The notes beneath the pieces are model-generated. The model saw only the letters and a program-made list of their open reading frames with translations, made no database searches and was not told the DNA's origin. A stretch of 29,419 nucleotides of DNA. It comes from Actinomycetes bacterium (GTDB taxonomy: Bacteria > Actinomycetota > Thermoleophilia > Gaiellales > Gaiellaceae). Below, one piece after another: positions 1 through 7,215 of the stretch (positions within the stretch are counted from its first letter, which is position 1; each line of letters starts with the position of its first letter). The stretch covers positions 1 through 29,419 of the forward strand of contig JAUXJK010000002.1 of assembly GCA_030624785.1 (NCBI GenBank). Direction: 5' to 3'. Made by a program: the position numbers and the translations under genes.

Positions 1-480
1 GAGACCGCACGAGCGATCGATGCTGTCCACATGCAGATGCTCTCTTCCGAGCTCGACGAAGGCATCAAGCCAGGAGCCTCCGGAATTCATCTGGGCATCG
101 TCACGCGCGAGGATGGTGACGAAGCGTGGGAGGTTGCCGAGCACCTTTTCCCTGCGGACAAGTCTGGTCAGCGCATGCAAGCGTTCTCAATGGGCAACAC
201 AGACTCGGTGTGGAAGCAGCGCATGATGATGGCCGCGAAGCTCGAGGAGGGTGCGCGAGAGGGGTTTTGGCTCGAGCCGTTTCGCAACTTCAAGGCCGAC
301 TGCCCCTACTTCATCGGTAGCCGGGAAGCGACCGCAACGCTCATCGCCGGCATGGTGCGCAACGGTGTTCGCCACATCATCCTCGATATTCCGCGCGTCG
401 AGCGAGAGTTTGCGGAGATCAAGGAGGCGTGCGCGCTGGCAGGCGAACTGCTCGCGGCTGCGTCCCCAGCGACTCTCTAG
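1..480 (+). CDS. Luciferase-like (LLM class) flavin-dependent monooxygenase, C-terminal part
   Basis: The reading frame is open from base 1 to the TAG at 478-480, so the 5' part lies outside the window; 159 residues are visible. The C-terminal half fits bacterial luciferase/alkanesulfonate-monooxygenase TIM barrels: a strand with GIHLGIVTRE followed by DEAWEVAEHLF, a linker with SMGNTDSVWK, then DCPYFIGSREATATLIAG and GVRHIILDIPR, which correspond to the usual 'G(S/T)PETVAERI' and 'G(V/I)DHFIL' region near the barrel end. Such enzymes use reduced FMN and O2 to oxidise sulfonates, alkanes or other small substrates. The substrate cannot be told from this fragment. An in-frame ATG at 31 exists, but the frame is coding upstream of it, so it is not the start. 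Confidence 0.75.
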   Translation, partial: ETARAIDAVHMQMLSSELDEGIKPGASGIHLGIVTREDGDEAWEVAEHLFPADKSGQRMQAFSMGNTDSVWKQRMMMAAKLEEGAREGFWLEPFRNFKADCPYFIGSREATATLIAGMVRNGVRHIILDIPRVEREFAEIKEACALAGELLAAASPATL

Positions 481-611
481 CTAGCAAAGAACGGTCTCGA
501 CGTTGGCGGGCACATCGATAACAATCGCCGACGCAATGAAGCAGGGTACGAACGCGTTTCACGATGTTCGTGAGCGCGAGGACCCGTTGAGCCGCACTAT
601 CGTATGTCGCG
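481..611. other. Intergenic region with -10 element for the FAD oxidase gene
   Basis: This 131-nt gap has no plausible ORF. A TATCGT hexamer at 598-603 ends 8 nt before the ATG at 612, consistent with a leaderless transcript. A short dyad, CACGA-TGT-TCGTG, lies around 561-573. No U-rich terminator is visible after the monooxygenase gene. Confidence 0.4.
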
Positions 612-2015
612 ATGAACGTTGAGCTCGCGCTGAACTCGAGCACCATCGAACAGCTCGTCACCGAGTTATGTGATGCGCTCGGGCCGGATGCTGTGGCTAC
701 GAGTGACGCGCTGAGGGAACAACACGGGGGAGGCGAGACGTACCACCCGGTTGCGCCTCCAGACATCGTCGTTTTCCCGAACTCGACTGATGACGTGGTG
801 AAGATCGTCGAGTGCTGCGCGGCGCACGGAGCGCCGATCGTGCCACACGGCGCTGGAACCTCTCTCGAAGGGCACCTTGCCGCGCTTTATGGCGGCGTGT
901 CTATTGATCTCACGCGGATGAACCGCGTGCTCGCGGTCAACGTCGGCGATCTCGACGTCACGGTCGAAGCAGGAATTACGCGTAAACAGCTCGAGGATCG
1001 ACTGGCACGCGATGGCCTGTTCTTCCCGGTTGATCCCGGCGCCGACGCCACGATCGGCGGAATGGTGTCCACGAGCGCCACGGGAACGACCACCGTGCGC
1101 TATGGCGGGATGCGCGAAAACGTGATCTCCCTCACGGTTGTGACGGCCACGGGAGAGGTCGTTCGCACCGCCTCGCGTGCTCGCAAGTCGGCCGCCGGCT
1201 ATGACATGACTCGACTCTTCGTTGGCTCGGAGGGAACGCTCGGAATCATTACGGAAGCGACACTGCGAGTTCATGGGATCCCCGACGCAATGGCAGCCGC
1301 CGTCAGCGCGTTCCCTACCGTCGAAGCTGCGGTCGAGTGCGCTATGCAGGTGGTGCAGTTCGGCATTCCCGTTGCACGGATGGAGCTAATGGATGAGGTC
1401 CAGATGGCTGCGATCAACGAGCTTTCCAATCTTTCCTGCGCCGTCAAGCCGACGATCTTCTTCGAGTTCCACGGCTCCGCAGCTAGCGTTGAGGAACAGG
1501 CTCGAGAAGTAGGCGAGATCGCGGCCGAGTTGGGCGCCGACGATTTCGTGTGGTCTACAGACCAGGAGAAGCGGACGCGCCTCTGGGAAGCCCGCCACAT
1601 GGCGTGGTACGCAGCGCTTGCGATGCGACCAGGTTCGAAGGGGCTGGCGACTGATGTGTGCGTACCGATCTCTCAGCTTGCAGCGTCGATCCGAGCCGTT
1701 CGAGCCGACATCGTCGAGACCGGTCTGACGGCAACGATCGTGGGCCACGTTGGGGATGGCAACTTCCACGTGGTGTTTCTCATCGACCCGGACGACCCGG
1801 ACGAGTTGGCCCTCGCGCAAGAGGTAAACGAGCGCATGCTGCGTGACGCGCTCGAGCGTGAGGGCACATGCACCGGCGAACACGGTGTGGGCTACGGGAA
1901 AATCGCGATCCTGGAGCTCGAGCACGGTCCCGCCGGTATTGCCCTGATGCGCTCCATCAAAGACGCTCTCGATCCGGCGGGCATCATGAACCCGGGCAAG
2001 GTGCTTCCGAGTTAG
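612..2015 (+). CDS. FAD-binding oxidoreductase, D-lactate dehydrogenase (cytochrome)/GlcD type
   Basis: This 467-residue protein has the full length and architecture of the VAO/PCMH-type flavoprotein family with a FAD-oxidase C domain. The N-terminal PCMH fold carries PHGAGTSLEGH (about residues 77-88) and a pyrophosphate/isoalloxazine region with DPGADATIGGMVSTSATGTT, then FVGSEGTLGIITEATL. The C-terminal domain has VGHVGDGNFH (about 376-385) and GEHGVGYGK (about 422), holding the metal and substrate His residues, and ends in the typical DPAGIMNPGKVLP. Members oxidise D-lactate, glycolate or other 2-hydroxy acids and pass electrons to quinone or cytochrome c. The exact 2-hydroxy acid is not determined. 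No iron-sulfur partner (GlcF) is adjacent, which favours a D-lactate dehydrogenase-like single-subunit enzyme. The ATG at 612 lacks a Shine-Dalgarno but follows TATCGT (598-603) by 8 nt. Confidence 0.9.
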   Translation: MNVELALNSSTIEQLVTELCDALGPDAVATSDALREQHGGGETYHPVAPPDIVVFPNSTDDVVKIVECCAAHGAPIVPHGAGTSLEGHLAALYGGVSIDLTRMNRVLAVNVGDLDVTVEAGITRKQLEDRLARDGLFFPVDPGADATIGGMVSTSATGTTTVRYGGMRENVISLTVVTATGEVVRTASRARKSAAGYDMTRLFVGSEGTLGIITEATLRVHGIPDAMAAAVSAFPTVEAAVECAMQVVQFGIPVARMELMDEVQMAAINELSNLSCAVKPTIFFEFHGSAASVEEQAREVGEIAAELGADDFVWSTDQEKRTRLWEARHMAWYAALAMRPGSKGLATDVCVPISQLAASIRAVRADIVETGLTATIVGHVGDGNFHVVFLIDPDDPDELALAQEVNERMLRDALEREGTCTGEHGVGYGKIAILELEHGPAGIALMRSIKDALDPAGIMNPGKVLPS

Positions 2016-2072
2016 CGTGCACCGGCGTCGGATCTTTACGAAGTCGAAACACGGTGCGGGCACACTGTCGTT

Positions 2073-2723
2073 GTGACGAGGAGCAGCCTGCAGCGCTCAT
2101 CAGATTCGATCTGTGACGGCCCACGCCGGTTCCGGCTCGCACGAAAGTTCACTGCCACGTTTGCGGTGTCGCTGGCGGCTCTGTGCTGGAGCACCGCGAG
2201 CCTGGCTGCCTCGGGAGATAGCGCCCTCACAAATCACCGCGTTGTCGCTGCCGTGACAACCGCCGCATTGGCGGAAGCAAAGCCTGTGAGGCTCAAGGGG
2301 CTCGAGCGGCAGGTGCTGCGCCAGCTCAATCAGTACAGGGGAAAGAAGCGGCGCAGGGCACTCAAGGCGCAGAAGCAGCTCCGCCGCGCGGCCGTCGTGC
2401 ACGGGAAGGCGATGGCGGCGAGGGGTTTCTTCGAACACGAGTCTGCCAACGGCGAGAGTTTCGACACCCGGGTAAAACGCTACTACCCGACGAAGGGATT
2501 TCGCGCGTGGAGCGTGGGGGAGAATCTTGTGTGGGCTTCTGGCACCCTCAATGCGAAACGTGCAATCGCGCTCTGGCGAAACAGCCCAGGCCACAACCGG
2601 AACATGCTCGCTCGGGACTGGCGTCACGTTGGCGTAGCCGCGATCCGCATCCGTTCGGCGCCCGGAGTGTTCGGCGGGTTGAATGTGACAATTGTTGTCA
2701 CGGACTTCGGATCTCGATCCTAG
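2073..2723 (+). CDS. Secreted CAP/SCP-domain protein
   Basis: 216 residues from a GTG start. A basic N-region (RFRLARK, residues 20-25) is followed by a hydrophobic segment (about 27-46) ending in a signal-peptidase-like SLAASG, so the protein is probably exported. The mature part is a bacterial CAP (cysteine-rich secretory/antigen 5/PR-1) domain: QLNQYRGKKR at its N-terminal helix, FFEHES with the cavity His, VGENLVW (about 149), and WRNSPGHNRNMLARDWRHVGVA (about 166-188), with the second conserved His in SPGHN. CAP proteins are extracellular; bacterial members have no settled function. A very basic patch (RGKKRRRALKAQKQLRR) precedes the core and could bind wall polymers (inference). A CACACT hexamer lies 6 nt upstream of the GTG, a weaker match to the -10 pattern seen elsewhere in the window. 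Confidence 0.88.
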   Translation: MTRSSLQRSSDSICDGPRRFRLARKFTATFAVSLAALCWSTASLAASGDSALTNHRVVAAVTTAALAEAKPVRLKGLERQVLRQLNQYRGKKRRRALKAQKQLRRAAVVHGKAMAARGFFEHESANGESFDTRVKRYYPTKGFRAWSVGENLVWASGTLNAKRAIALWRNSPGHNRNMLARDWRHVGVAAIRIRSAPGVFGGLNVTIVVTDFGSRS

Positions 2724-2739
2724 ACACTCCACGGTTCTT

Positions 2740-2940
2740 CTAGGTTGGCTCCGTCGCGGCGGGAGCCGCTGAGGCAGGCGCGCCTCTAGGCAGCCATGAT
2801 TTGAGCCGATAAGCCTCTTGGTGGCTAAAAACGACCCCCATGCTGTGTGCGCGCGGTCGGTTTTCGCGTGTTCTGCGAAACGATGATTCGGACGAGTTGG
2901 CTCGACGTTTCGCGACACACTTCCGGCGGCCGGAAGCGAT
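2740..2940. other. Hairpin-rich intergenic region (candidate structured RNA or regulatory region)
   Basis: The 300-nt gap between the CAP gene and the receiver gene has no credible ORF but five consecutive inverted repeats. GGCTCC/GGAGCC pairs at 2747-2752 with 2762-2767. GAGGC/GCCTC pairs at 2771-2775 with 2782-2786. AGCCA/TGGCT pairs at 2792-2796 with 2822-2826. GCGAAACG/CGTTTCGC pairs at 2875-2882 with 2906-2913 and encloses CGAG-TTGG-CTCG (2893-2904). CTTCCGG-CGG-CCGGAAG spans 2920-2936. None is followed by a clear T-run, so simple intrinsic termination does not explain all of them. I do not recognise a known riboswitch consensus here. Confidence 0.45.
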
Positions 2941-3023
2941 GCGTCGAGGTTCGGCGTACCTGAATGGGAGAGCGACGACGCAGCTAGTCGGAGACTAGAA
3001 GTGATGGTGAAAGGAGCATGAAG

Positions 3024-3713
3024 ATGAAACGCATCGTTCTATGGTTGCTCGCCGCGGTGGGGGTGCTCTGGCTACTCGGTCTGTGGCGTGAGAGAAAGTC
3101 GAGGCATTTCGCCCTTCCACGCCGCGTCGGCCGAGGTGCCTGCTCATCACGTGCTTCGACTACGACGCTCGCCGGCGTGAGCAAATCTGGCGCCGAAGCC
3201 CCACGCAGCACCGTCGCGGCGCCGTCGTCGAAGAGGTTCGAGTTGGATCTCATCCTGGCCCCGCCGCCAGAGTTCAAGTCGTCCGATGGAACGATCGACG
3301 ACAGCCCTCTCATTTCGAATCCGACCCAAGAAGAGACGACCACATCTGACAGCCAACCCGGGACACTCGACGCAGCCGACGTCGAAGCGGTGCAGGTGGG
3401 ACGAAAAGGTTCTCCTCTCGCGCTGGTCGCAGACGACGATCGTGATATTCGAACGTTCGCGACCCATCTGCTCGAGCGGACGGGTTTCGACGTCGTCACG
3501 GCTGCTGACGGTGACGAGGCGTTACAGCAGGCGATCGACAGAGAGCCAGCAGTCTGCGTGCTCGATTGGATGACGCCCAAGCGCAGCGGGCTCGACGTGC
3601 TCGAAGCGCTTCGTGCTAGTGCGCAAGCGGGCCAAACACCGGTATTGCTCTTTTTCACAGCGGACGAGCTTCGCGATCGGGTTGAAGAGCTCGGCGGGCC
3701 GCAGACTGCCTGA
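3024..3713 (+). CDS. Membrane-anchored protein with C-terminally truncated response-regulator receiver domain
   Basis: About 229 residues. The ATG at 3024 is preferred because GGAG at 3013-3016 sits 7 nt upstream; an in-frame ATG at 3018 is too close to that site. The N-terminus is a single hydrophobic helix (IVLWLLAAVGVLWLLGLW) followed by basic residues, so the rest is predicted cytoplasmic. A low-complexity linker rich in Ser/Thr/Pro/Glu covers about residues 28-130. The C-terminal part is a CheY-like receiver: the acidic cluster VADDDRD, the phospho-acceptor Asp in VCVLDWMTPKRSGLD, and the Thr in LLFFTAD. It stops 15 residues after that Thr (EELGGPQTA), so the strand carrying the conserved Lys and the last helix are missing. 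No other frame downstream restores them. Either this is a minimal receiver or a decayed one; its partner is unknown. Confidence 0.7.
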   Translation: MKRIVLWLLAAVGVLWLLGLWRERKSRHFALPRRVGRGACSSRASTTTLAGVSKSGAEAPRSTVAAPSSKRFELDLILAPPPEFKSSDGTIDDSPLISNPTQEETTTSDSQPGTLDAADVEAVQVGRKGSPLALVADDDRDIRTFATHLLERTGFDVVTAADGDEALQQAIDREPAVCVLDWMTPKRSGLDVLEALRASAQAGQTPVLLFFTADELRDRVEELGGPQTA

Positions 3714-4105
3714 GTGGGAAGACCTCCGAATGGAGGCGACACAACTCGCAGCTTCCCCACACGAGGTTGCAGGAATCAGGCCGCCCCGCGCAACCCGCGG
3801 GCCGATTCTCTCTCTGCCAGGTGTTCTCGTGTCGCTTGGCCGCGACTGCCGCGTGAAGCGATCGATCAAAGAAACCACATGGCTCGCTCGCTTTGCATGG
3901 GTGTTTGGCGCGCCAATCGCTCACTGCGGCCGCGCCGTCGTCTAGCTGGATGGCCGATCGGTCTGAACCTAGACTCGGTCACGCGACCCGTAGAGCTCTA
4001 CTTGGAGCCAGACACCGTCGACTGGATGCGCTACCCCTATTGGGGCGGAGGCCTACCCGAACGAGGAGTAGTCGCCGCGTTGGTTTCGTCGCAGGATTCG
4101 CGAAG
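3714..4105. other. Region without a convincing gene, upstream of the UDP-GlcNAc 2-epimerase gene
   Basis: About 390 nt. Several overlapping open frames cross it (for example a 71-codon frame from an ATG near 3730 to 3945), but none gives a recognisable domain and the local codon pattern is mixed. A TAGACT hexamer at 3970-3975 could be a -10 element with a leader of roughly 125 nt to the epimerase ATG. A perfect 12-bp palindrome, GTAGAGCTCTAC, lies at 3990-4001 in that putative leader. Confidence 0.4.
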
Positions 4106-5353
4106 ATGTTGCGATCCTCTGCTGCGGCTGTGCGCGTGCTTTCCGTGTTCGGAACACGACCTGAAGCCATCAAGATGGCGCCGGTTGTGCGCGAGCTGGA
4201 GCGGCGCGGTCTGAAGAGCCGGGTGTGTGTGACCGGCCAACATCGCGAGATGTTGGACGAGGTTCTCGAGGTCTTCGACGTTCGGCCCGACTATGACCTC
4301 GACGTCATGCGCCCAGGTCAATCACCAACGGCCGTCGCTGCCGCGATCCTTGATCGGCTTGAGCCCGTGTTGCAAGAGGAGCAGCCCGACTGGGTGCTCG
4401 TCCAGGGAAATACGACAACAGCCGCCGTCGGCGGTCTCGCGGCGTTCTATGCGGGTTCGCGCGTCGGCCACGTGGAAGCGGGGCTTCGCTCGCACACTCC
4501 GCGCGAACCGTTCCCGGAAGAGGTCAACCGACGAGTTGTCGGCGCCCTGGCGGATCTTCATTTCGCTCCAACTGACACGGCGCAGGCCAATCTTCACCGC
4601 GAAGGCATCGATCCGGGGTCGATCTTGGTCACCGGCAATCCTGTAATCGATGCGCTCTACCAGGTGATCGAGTCATCCACGAGCCCCCCAGCTTTTCTCG
4701 ACGATCTCGACGAAGCGACGCGGCTCATTCTGGTGACCGCCCATCGCCGCGAGAGCTTTGGTGACCCGCTACGACGCATCTGTCGCGCCGTTCGTGCGCT
4801 TGCGGACACCCATGACGACGTCCGTGTTGTGATTCCGGTGCATCCGAACCCTGCAGTTAGCGACACCGTCCACGCCGAGTTGGGCGACAGCGCCCGGGTG
4901 CGACTTGTCGATCCCATGAGCTACCCGGATCTTGCTCGCACGCTCGAGCGAGCGCACATTGTGCTGACCGACTCCGGAGGAATTCAGGAAGAGGCCCCCG
5001 CGCTCGGGAAACCCGTGCTCGTTATGCGCGACGTAACCGAACGAACCGAGGGTGTCGAGGCAGGAACGGCCAAGCTTGTCGGTACCCGCGCCAGCGACAT
5101 CGTCGCCGCGGCACGAACGCTGCTCGTTGACGATGACGCCTACTCCGAGATGTCACGGGCCGCGAACCCGTATGGCGACGGATTCGCGTCTGCCCGGATC
5201 GTCGAAGCGATTCTCACGGAGGAGTTCAAGCGAAGCAGAGAAGGAAAGAGTGCCGCTCTTACCTCATCGCTCGATAGCGTCAAAGCACGTTCCGCCCCCG
5301 CGCAAGCGCCCGATGAAGATGCCTCCTTCGGCGACGGCCTCATCGTCTCGTAG
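4106..5353 (+). CDS. wecB: UDP-N-acetylglucosamine 2-epimerase (non-hydrolysing)
   Basis: 415 residues if started at ATG 4106, which places the family's opening motif (VLSVFGTRPEAIKMAPVV) close to the N-terminus as in WecB/MnaA. The frame is open further upstream to 3893 but that part is not conserved in character. The enzyme interconverts UDP-GlcNAc and UDP-ManNAc, feeding wall teichoic or teichuronic-type polymers, capsule or other envelope glycans; it is cytoplasmic with a GT-B fold. Visible motifs: VTGQHREMLDEVL, VQGNTTTA, VGHVEAGLRSHTPREPFPEE, VTGNPVIDALY, VTAHRRESFG, and LTDSGGIQEEAPALGKPVLVMRDVTERTE split over about residues 285-312. The last ~45 residues (KRSREGKSAAL onward) are a low-complexity tail not expected in the family. 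No other glycan-polymer gene is adjacent, so the product pathway is open. Confidence 0.93.
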   Translation: MLRSSAAAVRVLSVFGTRPEAIKMAPVVRELERRGLKSRVCVTGQHREMLDEVLEVFDVRPDYDLDVMRPGQSPTAVAAAILDRLEPVLQEEQPDWVLVQGNTTTAAVGGLAAFYAGSRVGHVEAGLRSHTPREPFPEEVNRRVVGALADLHFAPTDTAQANLHREGIDPGSILVTGNPVIDALYQVIESSTSPPAFLDDLDEATRLILVTAHRRESFGDPLRRICRAVRALADTHDDVRVVIPVHPNPAVSDTVHAELGDSARVRLVDPMSYPDLARTLERAHIVLTDSGGIQEEAPALGKPVLVMRDVTERTEGVEAGTAKLVGTRASDIVAAARTLLVDDDAYSEMSRAANPYGDGFASARIVEAILTEEFKRSREGKSAALTSSLDSVKARSAPAQAPDEDASFGDGLIVS

Positions 5354-5414
5354 CGATCGTTCTCGCTAACGGACAGCGCAACCTCGGCGTGACCAGGCAT
5401 CATGTGCGCAGGTC

Positions 5415-5648
5415 ATGAGCGCCGAGCGACTACGAGATCTTCTGAAGGCCGCGTTTCCGGAGGCCGAGGAATGCGACATCATTGATCGCACAGGAACCGG
5501 AGATCATTTCCACGTCCTCGTGGTCGACAAGCAGTTCCACGGCATGCCTCTCCTCGAGCAGCATCGAGCCGTAAACACAGCGCTGGCTGAGGCTCTTGAA
5601 GACGGTACTATTCACGAGTTGCGTATCAGCACGAGAGGAGCAGCATGA
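5415..5648 (+). CDS. BolA/IbaG family protein
   Basis: 77 residues, the usual length for the small BolA family. It has the class-II KH-like core GDHFHVLVVDKQFHGM followed by LLEQHRAVNTAL, and ends in IHELRISTR as in IbaG-type BolA proteins, with the conserved His residues in HFHV and QHR. BolA proteins bind monothiol glutaredoxins through a shared [2Fe-2S] cluster and act in iron-sulfur trafficking or iron sensing. The next gene is such a glutaredoxin and overlaps by 4 nt (ATGA at 5645-5648), so the two are translationally coupled. No strong Shine-Dalgarno or -10 hexamer is seen immediately before the ATG at 5415. Confidence 0.88.
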   Translation: MSAERLRDLLKAAFPEAEECDIIDRTGTGDHFHVLVVDKQFHGMPLLEQHRAVNTALAEALEDGTIHELRISTRGAA

Positions 5649-6040
5649 GCGAGCTACAGGAGCGGATCCGGGAAACGGTCGAGGGTGAGCCCATCGTCGT
5701 CTTCATCAAGGGAACGCCTCAGTTTCTGGCGTGCGGCAACTCCGGTCGCGCACTCGATGCACTCCGATCAGTCGGGGCGAGTGCGGTGACCGTCGACGTC
5801 CTCCCGGACCCACAGATCAGGCAGGATCTGACCGCTCTCTACGGCTGGCCCACTATCCCGCAGGTCTTCGTCAAGGGTGAGCTCGTCGGCGGCGCTGACA
5901 TCGTCGAGGAACTTGCAGCGAGCGGAGAGCTTGCTACTGAGATCGACAAACGGTTGGGCGAGGGTGGCCGCAATGGTGGCGACGAGCGGGTCCTGGAACT
6001 CGCCGAGGGCACCGACAGTCCGTTCCGCGTCGTTTCGTAG
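5645..6040 (+). CDS. Monothiol glutaredoxin, Grx4 type, with CGNS active site
   Basis: 131 residues with the Grx4/GrxD fold: VVFIKGTPQFLACGNS, YGWPTIPQVFVKGELVGGADIVEEL. These keep the KGTP segment, the cis-Pro region WPTIPQ and the glutathione-binding GGAD. Family members are cytoplasmic carriers of [2Fe-2S] clusters ligated by the active-site Cys and glutathione, usually with BolA. The active-site motif is normally CGFS; here codons for residues 30-33 read C-G-N-S (Asn codon AAC at 5738-5740), an unusual change at the position next to the ligand. A ~28-residue charged C-terminal extension (RLGEGGRNGGDERVLELAEG) is also present. Start: ATG 5645 with AGAGGAG 4 nt upstream, overlapping the BolA stop. 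Confidence 0.9.
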   Translation: MSELQERIRETVEGEPIVVFIKGTPQFLACGNSGRALDALRSVGASAVTVDVLPDPQIRQDLTALYGWPTIPQVFVKGELVGGADIVEELAASGELATEIDKRLGEGGRNGGDERVLELAEGTDSPFRVVS

Positions 6041-6057
6041 GCAGAGGTCTTAAAAAG

Positions 6058-6297
6058 CTAGAGCTTGACCGTCCACAGAACACCGGCGAGCACGACGCAG
6101 GCAAGGGATACGACGAGACCCGTGACCCATTGGGAGACGTCGACGGCGCCCAGGATCGCGCCGATCGCGGTGCCGATGCCGACGATTCCGATCGTCGCGG
6201 TTAGTCGCTGAAAGGCCATACCAGCCTGACGCCGCTTGGAGGCCTGAGCCGCGAGGTCAGCTTCGGTCGGTTGCGGTGTCTTCTTTCCCAGGCGCAT
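6058..6297 (-). CDS. Small two-TM membrane protein, unknown function
   Basis: 79 residues on the minus strand. A charged N-terminus (RLGKKTPQPTEADLAAQASKR) is followed by two hydrophobic helices, TATIGIVGIGTAIGAIL and VTGLVVSLACVVLAGVLW, giving a likely hairpin in the membrane with both ends cytoplasmic. I do not recognise the family. It converges on the glutaredoxin gene with a 17-nt gap. Upstream on its strand, TAGTAT (6312-6307) ends 9 nt before the ATG at 6297, consistent with a near-leaderless transcript. Coding status is supported by the clean TM pattern and by gene density, not by homology. Confidence 0.65.
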   Translation of the reverse strand: MRLGKKTPQPTEADLAAQASKRRQAGMAFQRLTATIGIVGIGTAIGAILGAVDVSQWVTGLVVSLACVVLAGVLWTVKL

Positions 6298-6328
6298 CGT
6301 AACGAGATACTAGAGCTGGCCCGGGTCT

Positions 6329-7144
6329 CTAGGGAGAGCGCAGCACGTCTCGGATCCGCTGGTGGCTCATGGTGTCCGGCGACTCGCTGATCACGGTCGC
6401 ATCACGGTCGAAGGCCCGTAGCGCTTCGGCCAGCGGTTCGGCGCGCAATGTTCCCTCACCGTAGGACAGATGCTTCGTTTCGTTGCGGTTTGCGAAGGCG
6501 ATATCTGAGAAGTGAATGTGAAACACGTCGGCCGATTCGAGCACGGCGTCGACTCGCTCGAGCACGGCTCTGAAGTCCTCGGCGTCGAGGAAGGCTCCGT
6601 CGCTGACGGCGTGGAGATGCGCAAAGTCGATGACGGGCTGCACCCAGGAGAGAGCGCGCGCGATAGCCAGAACGTCCTGCACGCTGCCGAAGTCGCGTAC
6701 CCGGCCCATGACCTCGACGCCGAAAGCGACTGTACGACCCTTGCCAGCGAGACGCTCGCGCAACTCTGCGAGCTGTTCGATGACCGACTCGAGCGCGACT
6801 TCTCGTTCGCGTTCGAGAAGAAAGCCAGGATGAAATACCACCAGCTGGGCCTCGGCGAGCATCGCGAGGCCGCTCGCATGATCGAGCATCCCGGTAGCGC
6901 GCTTGTGCTTCGCTCCTCGTTCGAGGTGCCCGAGGAAGGCTGCAATCGGGGCGTGCACGGAAAGCCTCACGTCGTGCTCCCGTGCGAGTGGCCCCAACTC
7001 GCCTGCGAACTCCTTGCCCATCCAGAAGCCGCCCGCGAGGTCGAGCTCAAGCGCGTCGTAGCCGTCGTTGACGAGTGATTCGACTGCGGCGCGCGGATCA
7101 TCTCGATCTGGCACCCGTGCCAGTCCAACGCGAGTGCGTCCCAC
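6329..7144 (-). CDS. Endonuclease IV-like / sugar isomerase TIM-barrel protein
   Basis: 271 residues from a GTG at 7144. It has the metal-ligand pattern of the AP-endonuclease-2/xylose-isomerase-like barrel: SVHAP (His64), VFHPGF (His105), GVEVMG (Glu144), PVIDFAHLHA (Asp173, His176, with the Asp-x2-His spacing of endonuclease IV), HIHFSD (His residues near 213-215) and VISESPD (Glu254). The set matches the trinuclear zinc ligands of Nfo, so an AP endonuclease or a related sugar-phosphate isomerase/epimerase are both possible; the order of motifs favours the endonuclease-IV-like group. A minus-strand TAGGGT (7156-7151) lies 6 nt before the start codon, implying a leaderless mRNA. A long antisense frame across this gene is a shadow. 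Confidence 0.8.
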   Translation of the reverse strand: MGRTRVGLARVPDRDDPRAAVESLVNDGYDALELDLAGGFWMGKEFAGELGPLAREHDVRLSVHAPIAAFLGHLERGAKHKRATGMLDHASGLAMLAEAQLVVFHPGFLLEREREVALESVIEQLAELRERLAGKGRTVAFGVEVMGRVRDFGSVQDVLAIARALSWVQPVIDFAHLHAVSDGAFLDAEDFRAVLERVDAVLESADVFHIHFSDIAFANRNETKHLSYGEGTLRAEPLAEALRAFDRDATVISESPDTMSHQRIRDVLRSP

Positions 7145-7150
7145 GGCGCC

Positions 7151-7173
7151 ACCCTAGATCAGGCTAGATCAGG
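7151..7173 (-). promoter_or_regulatory. Promoter -10 and tandem 10-bp repeat upstream of the TIM-barrel gene
   Basis: CTAGATCAGG occurs twice head-to-tail at 7154-7163 and 7164-7173. The proximal copy overlaps the minus-strand -10 candidate TAGGGT (7156-7151), which is 6 nt from the GTG at 7144. The repeat could be a protein-binding site or a duplicated -10 region. Confidence 0.4.
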
Positions 7174-7215
7174 CTGCGCCGATGCTGTCCGCTGGCAACG
7201 CTACCTTCAGCACAC

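Noticed and set aside
2791..2835. Possible GEMM or ydaO-type riboswitch in the structured intergenic region
   Set aside because: I could not match the conserved core bases of either class; only generic stems are supported.
3730..3945. 71-codon ORF downstream of the receiver gene
   Set aside because: No ribosome-binding site or -10 within the expected distance, no domain, and mixed codon use; it does not complete the receiver domain either.
6512..7078. 188-codon plus-strand open frame across the TIM-barrel gene
   Set aside because: It is antisense to a gene with all endonuclease-IV-type metal motifs; the translation has no recognisable domain. It is a shadow of high-GC coding DNA.
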